DNA of 64,000 nucleotides. Origin: Pseudomonas sp. stari2 (GTDB lineage Bacteria > Pseudomonadota > Gammaproteobacteria > Pseudomonadales > Pseudomonadaceae). The translations under genes were made by a program, and so were the position numbers. Positions 9,089 through 16,559 of this stretch are shown here, one piece after another. The stretch lies in NCBI RefSeq assembly GCF_040760005.1, contig NZ_CP099760.1, positions 335,001-399,000 of the forward strand, in the 5' to 3' direction. The notes beneath the pieces were generated by a model, which was not told where the DNA came from, did no database searches, and saw only the letters and a list, made by a program, of their open reading frames with translations. The number at the start of each line of letters is the position of its first letter. Within the stretch, counting starts at the first letter, position 1.

Positions 9089-12000
9089 TCAGATGAAGTT
9101 GATTTCTTTCAGGTAATCGCAGCCGCGACGCAGCAGTGCCGGGGATTTTTCCGGGTAGTGCGCGCCCATCTGCTGCACGCCGGCCTGGGCGTTGGCGTGG
9201 CCGATCAGGGAGATATCGCCGATGTCTTCCTCGAAGCCGTTGAGGTAGAAACCGAGTACGCCGAACAGCGCGTTGTCGGCATCGACCCGACCCAGTTGCC
9301 GTTGCCAGTCGGCGACGCTGACCAGCGAAAACTCGCTGCCGGTTTCGCGGAACGAAGCAACATAAGCATCCCAGCTCAGAGGCTCCGGGTTGTGCAGGTT
9401 GAACACCGCCCGTTCGGGCGAATAACGGCTGGCGTGGAAGGCGATGAAGCGGGCGAGAAAGTCCACCGGCATCAGGTCGAAATTCAGCGCGAAGGCCGGC
9501 ACCTGACCGAGCTGGATCGAGCCCTTGAGCATCAGCATCAAACGGTTCTTGTGCGGTTGGCAGACGCCGCTGAGGCTGTTGAAACTGATGTTGCCGGGAC
9601 GATACAGATTGACCCGCACCCCACGCTCCCGCGCCCGTTCGAGGATGCGTTCGCCGACCCATTTCGACAGGTTGTAGCCGTTGCGAATGTAGATCGGCGG
9701 CGTCGGTGCGGCGGGCAATTCCAGCACCCGGCCTGCGTCGTCGACGGTGCTGGAGGCCGACAGCGTCGAGACGAAATTGAACACCTTCTTGCTGCGCCCT
9801 TCGCACAGCCGCAGCAGTTCGAAAATCGGCTCGACGTTGTCCGCCGCCAGCGACTCGTAGTCGAGGACGTGGTTGACGTTGGCGGCGTTGTGTACCAGCG
9901 CGCCGAACTCCCGATCCAGTCGTTCGAAATCGCTATCGGCCAGGCCCAGTTGCGGCCGGGTGATGTCGGCCGAATAGACCCGCACCCGGCTCAGGTCCAG
10001 ATGTTCCAGCCGGTTCTCCCGCAACGAATGGGCAAAGCGCTGCGCCGCCGTTTGCCCGCCGCCCTCGCGCACCAGACACGCCACCTCGCTGGCGCCCCAA
10101 CCCAACAACGCCTCGACGATGTGCACGCCGACAAAGCTGTTGGCGCCGGTGACGATCACCTTGTGCACATCGCCCATGCGGCTGATCGGCAACGGTTCGA
10201 TGTCCAGGGCTCGCTCGGCGTCGGCCATCGCCTGGGCGCTGAGCACCGCGCTGTCATCGGTGCCGCGCACTAGCGTGGCGAGCTTGGTAATGGTCGGCAG
10301 TTCGATGAAGCGATTGATCGAAATACTGCGACCAAACTCCTCCCGCAGACGCAGTAGCATGCGCGACAGCAGAATCGAGTGACCGCCGAGATTGAAGAAG
10401 CTTTCGTCGGTGGAAATGTCACTGGTCGGCAGCTCCAGCAACTCGCCCCAGATTTCCAGCAGCAGCGCTTCGTCGGCGTTGGCTGGCAGGCATTTGGGGC
10501 CGCTGTCCTGCACGCTGACCGGCAGCTCCAGTAAGGCCTTGCGGTCGACCTTGCCGTTGGCGGCGAACGGCATGTTCGGCAACTCCGTCCACGCCACCGG
10601 TTGCATGTAGTCGGGCAAAAACTGCTGCGCGTGAGCTTTCAAAGACTCGCGCGCGGCATCCGATTGCGGTTGGGCGAGGAACGCCAGAATCCGCCGCTGA
10701 CTGTCGATCACCACCGCAATCTGCCGATATAGCTGACTCTCGCGCAGGCATCGCTCGATCTCTTCCGGCTCGACCCGGAAGCCGCGGATTTTCACCTGAT
10801 TGTCGCGACGTCCGCACAGCTCGATGCCATCCTCGCCCCACTTGGCCATGTCGCCGCTGCGGTAGGCACGCAGACGCTGGCCGTCCGGCAACTCCAGGTC
10901 CAGATAGCGTTCGGCGGTCTGCTGCGGATTGTTCAGGTAACCCAGGCACACGCCGGGGCCGACGATGAACAGCTCGCCCACGGTTTGCTCCGACACCGGT
11001 TGCAGATCGTCATCGAGGATCAGCACCTGACTGTTGGCGATCGGCCCGCCGAGGGTGCGATTGCTGTCGCCCGATTGCAGTTGCCGCGCGGTGATCAACA
11101 CTGTGGCTTCGGTAGGGCCGTAGAGGTTGTGCAGCTTGCCCTGGCGCGTCAGTTGCTCGATCACGAACGGCTCGCAGACATCGCCGCCGGTCATGATCTG
11201 CCCGATGCTTTGCAGTTGCTCCAGCGGCAGGATGCTCAGCAGTGCTGGCGGCAGGAACGCGTGGGTCAGCTGTCGGCGACGGATCAACGCCACCAGTTGC
11301 AGTGGATCGCGGCGCTGGTTGTCGTCGGGCACTACCAGTTCCGCACCTTTGAGCAGGGTCGGGAAGATGTCGATCAGCGACGAGTCAAAACTCAGCGACG
11401 AGAACTGCAGCACCCGGCTCTCGGTGTGCAACTGCACGTAATCGGCGTACCACGCCGTGAAATGCGCGAGGTTCGCCTGACTGAGCAGCACACCCTTCGG
11501 ATGCCCGGTGGTGCCGGAGGTGTAGAGCGCCATGCACGGTGCATCGAGCTCGGGCCGGCGAAGCATCAGCGGTAGCGACAGATCGACGTCAGTGCGGTCG
11601 ATGCGGCAGACATCCAGCCCCGGCATCGAATCGCTCAGTGGATGTTCGCCATCGTGCAGCAACAACACCGCGCCGGCGTTTTCCAGGATGTATTGCTGGC
11701 GCTGAAGCGGATGGCTCGGCTCCAGCGGCAGGTACACTGCGCCGCTGCCGAGAACCGCCAGAATCGAAGCAAACAGCGCATCGCATTTCGGCAGACAAAT
11801 CCCCACCACCCACGGCTGTGGTTGTGTCTCCAGCATTGCCAGCAAACGCTGTTGGATTGCACGGCTGTGATCATGCAGCTGGCGATAGCTGATCGACTGT
11901 TCGGCGAGGTGCAGCGCCGGGCGCTCTGCGTGCTCGATCAGACTCTGTTGCAGCCGCTCGATCATCGGGATTTGCGCTTGTTGCAACAAGGCCGGATTGG

Positions 12001-12478
12001 CCGTGGCATTGAGGCGATGGACGTAAGCCAGGCCGTCGAGAAATTGCAGGTTTTCAATCTGTTCGAAGTCTGGCGCACGGGCTGTCGCCGCGTGCTGGAA
12101 ATACTCGGCGTCGCGGGAGAAGCGGCTGACCAGCAGCGCCACTTCGTCCACCACGAGCGCGAGTGTTCGCTGGCGCAGGACCTGACCGTTGCCGGACGGT
12201 TCGTCGGCGATAGGCACGCGGCTCAGCAGTGTCGAGTTGCAGAAGCAAAGCAGATCGAGCACCGGCAACCCACCGGCACCCGTTGCACCGATACCCAGAC
12301 GCAAGGTCAGGTGCGGTGACGTGCCGTAATCCTGTGGCGCGAGACTGCCGTCATCGATCACCAGATCCATCGACGGAGCAGTCTCTGTCAGCAATGAATG
12401 ACCGTGTTGTTCGAGCTCCTGCGCCAGGTCGGTCAAGGCCTGGCTGCGGCCCCTCAGCAAAATGTCGAGACGTCTCAT
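9089..12478 (-). CDS. mgoA: Nonribosomal peptide synthetase with thioester reductase, MgoA/PvfC
   Basis: A 1,129-aa single-module synthetase with no condensation domain. Residues 1-165 form an unusual N-terminal region (DILLRGRSQALTDLAQELEQ) faintly like a formyltransferase fold. An adenylation domain follows at about 180-660, with LYTSGTTGHPKG near 318, FDSS and YGPTEATV. A thiolation domain has its phosphopantetheine serine in FNLGGHSILL near 699. A NAD(P)H-dependent thioester reductase runs from about 770 to the end, with VTGANSFVG near 776 and the catalytic Y-x3-K in GYNLSKW near 936. It would load an amino acid, hold it as a thioester and release it reductively. MgoA and PvfC have this architecture and use a branched-chain amino acid. 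A strong AAGGAGG site precedes the ATG. Confidence 0.95.
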   Translation of the reverse strand: MRRLDILLRGRSQALTDLAQELEQHGHSLLTETAPSMDLVIDDGSLAPQDYGTSPHLTLRLGIGATGAGGLPVLDLLCFCNSTLLSRVPIADEPSGNGQVLRQRTLALVVDEVALLVSRFSRDAEYFQHAATARAPDFEQIENLQFLDGLAYVHRLNATANPALLQQAQIPMIERLQQSLIEHAERPALHLAEQSISYRQLHDHSRAIQQRLLAMLETQPQPWVVGICLPKCDALFASILAVLGSGAVYLPLEPSHPLQRQQYILENAGAVLLLHDGEHPLSDSMPGLDVCRIDRTDVDLSLPLMLRRPELDAPCMALYTSGTTGHPKGVLLSQANLAHFTAWYADYVQLHTESRVLQFSSLSFDSSLIDIFPTLLKGAELVVPDDNQRRDPLQLVALIRRRQLTHAFLPPALLSILPLEQLQSIGQIMTGGDVCEPFVIEQLTRQGKLHNLYGPTEATVLITARQLQSGDSNRTLGGPIANSQVLILDDDLQPVSEQTVGELFIVGPGVCLGYLNNPQQTAERYLDLELPDGQRLRAYRSGDMAKWGEDGIELCGRRDNQVKIRGFRVEPEEIERCLRESQLYRQIAVVIDSQRRILAFLAQPQSDAARESLKAHAQQFLPDYMQPVAWTELPNMPFAANGKVDRKALLELPVSVQDSGPKCLPANADEALLLEIWGELLELPTSDISTDESFFNLGGHSILLSRMLLRLREEFGRSISINRFIELPTITKLATLVRGTDDSAVLSAQAMADAERALDIEPLPISRMGDVHKVIVTGANSFVGVHIVEALLGWGASEVACLVREGGGQTAAQRFAHSLRENRLEHLDLSRVRVYSADITRPQLGLADSDFERLDREFGALVHNAANVNHVLDYESLAADNVEPIFELLRLCEGRSKKVFNFVSTLSASSTVDDAGRVLELPAAPTPPIYIRNGYNLSKWVGERILERARERGVRVNLYRPGNISFNSLSGVCQPHKNRLMLMLKGSIQLGQVPAFALNFDLMPVDFLARFIAFHASRYSPERAVFNLHNPEPLSWDAYVASFRETGSEFSLVSVADWQRQLGRVDADNALFGVLGFYLNGFEEDIGDISLIGHANAQAGVQQMGAHYPEKSPALLRRGCDYLKEINFI

Positions 12479-12491
12479 GTCAGCCTCCTTG

Positions 12492-13421
12492 TCAAACCAG
12501 GTAGTCGCGCAGGGCGTGCTGTACGCACGGTGTGTCGAGCAGCGAGCTGTTGTGGAAAAACCGCACGATGTTGCCCACCAGCGGGTGGTGGCGATTGATC
12601 GGGAAGGCCAGCCCGGCCATCTCGTCTTTCAGCGCACGGCGGGTTGCATCGTTGACTGGCAGGGCGTCGATCAGGCGCAGGTCGAAGGACTTCTGGATGT
12701 CGTTGGTCAGGTAATGGCCGATGAACACCGGCAGGATCTGCGCGATACATTCGCGATCCGCATCGCTCGCGGTGTTCCAGTAGATGCGCACCATCCGCGC
12801 CCAGAAACTCGAGTGCCGACCTTCGTCGAGCAAGTGATCGGCCATCAGGCCCTTGATCGACGGCTTGACCGTATCGTCCCGGGCGAACGCCGCGACATCG
12901 CCGGTCACGGTGTTCTCGGCGATGGCTACGCAAATCAGTTCCACGGCGCTGCGCAGGTGTTCCGGAGCCAGTTCGACGGCGGCGGGAATTGCTCGGCTCA
13001 GTTCGATTTCATTCGGTAGCTCGATCGGCTCGATGCCGGTCATGGCCACGGTCTGCTGCATGAAATCCATCGCCACCAGCGCGTGGTAATCCTCGTCCAC
13101 CACCACGGTCATGGCGTCGTAGCGACAGGCGAACGGGAAGGGCACGGCGAAGCGGTTCTTGGCGATGCTGCGGGCGGTCTTGTCGACGATCTCGGTTTCG
13201 AAAATCACCACGTCGTTGATGAATTTGTACAGCGTCTGCACCAGGGCGAAATCACGCTGTTCGGGGCATTCGCGCAGGAAGGTTTCGCTGAGCACCAACG
13301 GCTGGCGACTGAGCGGATAGATCAGCCGCGCGTCATCCTCCAGCACGCGGCGCGGCCGGGTGCGAATGGTCGCGCGGCTTTCCCAGGCATCGGCGAAAGA
13401 CTGGTAGTCGGCGGCGTTCAT
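12492..13421 (-). CDS. mgoC: AurF-like diiron N-oxygenase, MgoC/PvfB
   Basis: A 309-aa protein of the p-aminobenzoate N-oxygenase (AurF) family, starting [17 protein letters not shown]. Candidate metal ligands are in [27 protein letters not shown] and [12 protein letters not shown], the last carrying the typical E-x2-H. It is expected to oxidise an amine nitrogen on the way to the N-hydroxy/nitroso groups of a diazeniumdiolate. Its ATG overlaps the mgoB stop (ATGA), so translation is coupled. The frame is open 17 codons further upstream inside mgoB, but the overlap start is far more likely. Confidence 0.92.
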   Translation of the reverse strand: MNAADYQSFADAWESRATIRTRPRRVLEDDARLIYPLSRQPLVLSETFLRECPEQRDFALVQTLYKFINDVVIFETEIVDKTARSIAKNRFAVPFPFACRYDAMTVVVDEDYHALVAMDFMQQTVAMTGIEPIELPNEIELSRAIPAAVELAPEHLRSAVELICVAIAENTVTGDVAAFARDDTVKPSIKGLMADHLLDEGRHSSFWARMVRIYWNTASDADRECIAQILPVFIGHYLTNDIQKSFDLRLIDALPVNDATRRALKDEMAGLAFPINRHHPLVGNIVRFFHNSSLLDTPCVQHALRDYLV

Positions 13422-14191
13422 TGGGCCACCTCCGCCAGCGGTTCGCGCAGGCTTTGGCGCAGGCCGTCCCACAGGGCGATGCGGCTTTCCACGGCGGCGA
13501 TGGCGCTGGCATAGACCTCGGCTTCGCGCTGCGGATCGCCGTCCACCAGTCGATCCAGCAGTTGTTCGGCGGCAGGGCCGTGGTCTTCGGAGTCGACCTC
13601 GATATGCCGCTCGAGGTAGTAACGGAAGGTCGGCGCCTGTTCGACGCCGATGCCCCAGGCATCGAGCATGCGCTGGAACATGATCGGGATGACGCTCTCG
13701 CGACCGTGCAGGAAGGCAGCGGCGACGCTGTGCCCTGGCGCATGCAGTGCCGTGAGCAAGGTGTCGCGGACGAATTGCGCGGCGGCCGGGTCGACCTCGA
13801 CACTTTGCAGCGCGACGTCGTAGCTCACGCCTTCCTGTTGCAGCGCGACGAAACGCTCCACCGCCGAGGTGCTCGCACCGACTTCGCGCATCGCGTCCAG
13901 GTACAACTCGAAATGACTGTAATGCCCGTGTGACAACCGATCGTCCGACTCTTCGCCGAGCACGATTTCATTGATCAATCGTGCGGCATGGGGATCGCGC
14001 GGCGGCAGCCATGGCAGGCGGGTGCAGGTCAGTTCCTGTTGCAGGCGTTTGGTCAGCGACATGAAATCCCATACGGCAAATACATGGGATTCCATGAAAC
14101 GCCGCAACACCGATAGCGAATCGATTTCGGAGAAAATCGGGTGAACGCTGAGTTCGGCTTTCTTTTGGGCGAGTTGTTCTTTAGTTGGCAT
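13418..14191 (-). CDS. mgoB: Heme-oxygenase-like diiron (DUF3050-type) protein, MgoB/PvfA
   Basis: A 257-aa all-helical protein starting [15 protein letters not shown]. It matches the DUF3050/heme-oxygenase-like pattern: [15 protein letters not shown], then [21 protein letters not shown], and the C-terminal [19 protein letters not shown]. The E, H and D residues of these segments are the usual metal ligands of heme-oxygenase-like diiron oxidases. It is the first gene of the mgoBCAD/pvfABCD unit and probably performs an oxidative step on nitrogen or carbon. An in-frame TTG at 14236 is possible, but the ATG at 14191 follows an AGAGG element. Confidence 0.9.
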   Translation of the reverse strand: MPTKEQLAQKKAELSVHPIFSEIDSLSVLRRFMESHVFAVWDFMSLTKRLQQELTCTRLPWLPPRDPHAARLINEIVLGEESDDRLSHGHYSHFELYLDAMREVGASTSAVERFVALQQEGVSYDVALQSVEVDPAAAQFVRDTLLTALHAPGHSVAAAFLHGRESVIPIMFQRMLDAWGIGVEQAPTFRYYLERHIEVDSEDHGPAAEQLLDRLVDGDPQREAEVYASAIAAVESRIALWDGLRQSLREPLAEVAQ

Positions 14192-14945
14192 GATGCGAGC
14201 CTCTGGCTTATAGGGATATAGGGACTGCTCAATCAATGGCTAACAACGTTGGATATATATTCCAGGCGAGCGATAGCCTCATTTGTTTCGATGAAAGTTA
14301 AAGTTTCATTGAAAGGCCTGGTACGACCGCATACCGCTGAAGGCGGCTGCTAACCAGGTCATATTGCTGGACCTCGCCGGTCTGTCGGTTCGGTACAAAA
14401 CCCGGCGTAGAAAAACTAATACATCGCAAAACAACTTAACAAGTATATTTTTAATTAATTTAAGTTTGCCATTTTTGAAGTATGAGTGAGGCTGATAAAA
14501 CTTTTAAGTTGAGTTTTATTTGGGCGTAGTTGCTCCTTTCGGCGTTTAAAGGCCAAAATTGAATAACAAGAGTGAATGCCTCACTCGAAGCAACTTTCTA
14601 ATGAAGTAATTGAAATGATCTGAGGGGATGAAGTTGGCCTGGTACTGCGGCGAATCTTCCTTTTCCCGTGACAAGGCTCCTTCCGTAGGTTCCTGTTGCG
14701 GAGACTGCTGCCGGGGCGGCGCGTCCCCGTTCTATTTTGGGTTGGCGATTCAAGGGTGCGCGTAAATCGGCGCCGCGGCTATCGTCGAAAATGACTTCCT
14801 TGCGGTGCAATTTCCGGGCTGTCCAAAGCAGGGGGGAGGTTAGAGCGAAGGCGCCGAAGTGCCACGGCAATTGAGCGTGACTGGCGTGGGGATTTGTAAG
14901 CGGGTTATTCGCCGGGTAAGCGGGAGCTCACCCGGAAGGGGGGAA
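14192..14945. promoter_or_regulatory. Long AT-rich leader / promoter region of the mgo cluster
   Basis: These 754 bp have no convincing gene. The part at about 14390-14630 is strikingly AT-rich for this genome. It holds AACTTAA at 14433-14439 and two TTAAGTT copies (its reverse complement) at 14460-14466 and 14504-14510. Two perfect inverted repeats are present: ATGAAA-N7-TTTCAT (14291-14309) and GAGTGA-N5-TCACTC (14570-14586). The mgo promoter must lie here, reading to the left. The part at 14640-14945 is GC-rich and carries an imperfect hairpin CCGGGT/ACCCGG at 14912-14935 after the regulator gene. In P. syringae the mgo operon is under GacS/GacA control; I do not see an obvious GacA site. 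Confidence 0.6.
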
Positions 14946-15656
14946 TCAGCGGGCAGTCTTGCGGTTTTGTGCGGCGGGGCTGGCGAGGTAACGGGTGATG
15001 ACCTCGACACCGCGGTTAAGGTGCTGTTCCAGCAACGCCACTGCGAGTGGGGTGTCCCGTTGCTGCACGGCTTGCAGCAGGGCACGGTGATCGTCCTGGG
15101 AGATCTTGCCCAGGCCCATGGCCTCGAGGTTGAAGCGCAGGAAGCGTTCCTCTTCATTCAAACCGTCCTCGACCAGTCGCAGCAGACGACCGTTCGGGGA
15201 TTTGCAGTAAAGCGTCATGTGGAACAGGCGGTTGAGCCGGCCGATTTCGGTGTAGTCGTGCTCGGTTTCCAGCTCTTCGATGTAGCCGGCGGCGCGCTCG
15301 TGATCGGCGCTGGTCAGCAGCGGGATCGACTGACGCAGGGCTTCGGATTCCAGCAGGATGCGCAGCTCATAGGTTTCGGTCGCGTCACCCTGGATCAGCG
15401 GCGCTACCACGGCGCCTTTGTGGGCAACCACGCTCAACAGACCTTGGGCTTCCAGTTGACGCAAGGCTTCGCGCACCGGCATGCGGCTGACGCCGAACAG
15501 GTCCGCGAGATCCTGCTGGCGCACGGCGGTGCCGCACGGCAGGCGCCCGTCGAGAATCGCCGAGCGCAGGGTTTCCTCGATGACCGAGCGCGCCAGATGC
15601 GCGGGAATCGGCCCTTCGACTTTGATGCTGTGGAGTGGCTTGAGCTTCTGGGTCAC
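14946..15656 (-). CDS. GntR-family transcriptional regulator, FadR/FCD subfamily
   Basis: A 236-aa regulator. The N-terminal winged helix-turn-helix (GTAVRQQDLADLFGVSRMPVREALRQLE) is the GntR signature. A C-terminal all-helical FCD ligand domain follows, with metal-site candidates in RLNRLFHMTLY, DDHRALL and EQHLNRG. I place the start at GTG 15656; the frame is open to a TTG at 15725, but that segment overlaps a probable operator. It is divergent from lapG and transcribed towards the mgo cluster. Its target and ligand cannot be inferred; autoregulation is likely. Confidence 0.88.
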   Translation of the reverse strand: MTQKLKPLHSIKVEGPIPAHLARSVIEETLRSAILDGRLPCGTAVRQQDLADLFGVSRMPVREALRQLEAQGLLSVVAHKGAVVAPLIQGDATETYELRILLESEALRQSIPLLTSADHERAAGYIEELETEHDYTEIGRLNRLFHMTLYCKSPNGRLLRLVEDGLNEEERFLRFNLEAMGLGKISQDDHRALLQAVQQRDTPLAVALLEQHLNRGVEVITRYLASPAAQNRKTAR

Positions 15657-15682
15657 AACTGCACACCCTGTTGACTGCGGAA

Positions 15683-15694
15683 TTTGGATCCAAA
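15683..15694. promoter_or_regulatory. Palindromic candidate operator of the GntR regulator
   Basis: TTTGGATCCAAA is a perfect 12-bp palindrome lying 27-38 bp upstream of the GTG start, the expected place for an autoregulatory GntR operator. It sits in the 196-bp region between the regulator and lapG and could affect lapG as well. Confidence 0.5.
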
Positions 15695-15852
15695 GGACAC
15701 TAGTGATTGCTCTACAGGTTGTCAAACCACGTAGAGGAACCCTGTTACCTCTAAAGTTTAGCGCGGTGGAGATGATCTCAGGATGCCATTGTTTTTTGCT
15801 GGACTAACCTTCACCATCAAACGCCATTTCTCCCTGCCCTGGATGCTTTGCA

Positions 15853-16545
15853 TTGGCGGTACGTTTCGCGATCCCACGGATTGCGCGCTGGCTTGCCTGC
15901 GCGCTGCTGCTGGCCGGCATCATGCTGGGCGGCCTGCATGCCGATTGGGATTTTTCCGCGATCAGCCGCAAGGCCACGGCATTGTACGGACCGCTGGGCG
16001 CCGGGCAACAACGGATCGATGCCTGGCAGAATCTGTTGGCCACCCAGAAGCAGGTCAGCGAGATGGAAAAGCTCAAAGTGGTGAACCTGTTTTTCAACAA
16101 ACAGATGCGCTACGTCGAGGACATCGACCTGTGGGGCCAGGTCGATTATTGGGAGACCCCCATCGAAGCCTTGTGGAAAGGTGCCGGCGATTGCGAAGAC
16201 TACGCGATTGCCAAGTATTTCAGCCTGCGCCACCTGGGGGTTGCCAGTGACAAGTTGCGCATCACCTACGTCAAGGCCCTGCGCCAGAACCGCGCGCATA
16301 TGGTCCTGACTTACTATTCCAGCCCTGACGCCATGCCACTGGTGCTCGACAGCCTGATCGACCCGATCAAGCCGGCGTCCGAGCGAACCGATTTGCTGCC
16401 GGTCTACTCTTTCAATGCCGAAGGTCTATACCTGCCGGGGGCGAAGGGCAACAAGAAGGTCGGCGACACCAAACGTCTGTCACGCTGGCAGGATGTGTTG
16501 AAGAAAATGCAGGCCGAAGGATTCCCGGTCGAGACGACTAACTAG
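15853..16545 (+). CDS. lapG: LapG, periplasmic cysteine protease (adhesin-releasing)
   Basis: A 230-aa bacterial transglutaminase-like cysteine peptidase. An N-terminal hydrophobic segment (about residues 10-28) exports it to the periplasm. The catalytic triad is C114 (GAGDCEDYA), H149 (NRAHMVL) and D166 (VLDSLID). It cleaves LapA at the TAAG motif near the adhesin N-terminus when LapD is not holding it. The start is uncertain: the frame closes upstream at 15805 and offers only TTG at 15853 before the signal segment. The next ATG (15922) would remove half of the signal. lapD follows after 14 nt with its own TAGGAG site, so the two form an operon. Confidence 0.94.
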   Translation: MAVRFAIPRIARWLACALLLAGIMLGGLHADWDFSAISRKATALYGPLGAGQQRIDAWQNLLATQKQVSEMEKLKVVNLFFNKQMRYVEDIDLWGQVDYWETPIEALWKGAGDCEDYAIAKYFSLRHLGVASDKLRITYVKALRQNRAHMVLTYYSSPDAMPLVLDSLIDPIKPASERTDLLPVYSFNAEGLYLPGAKGNKKVGDTKRLSRWQDVLKKMQAEGFPVETTN

Positions 16546-16559
16546 GAGCACGCGCTCAG

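Noticed and set aside
9066..9806. Upstream extension of the SRPBCC frame
   Set aside because: It lies antiphase within the synthetase reductase domain; the ATG at 9065 has a good ribosome site and starts the conserved protein.
14598..14870. 90-codon minus-strand frame in the mgo leader
   Set aside because: No ribosome site, no domain, Arg/Ala/Gly-rich; treated as chance.
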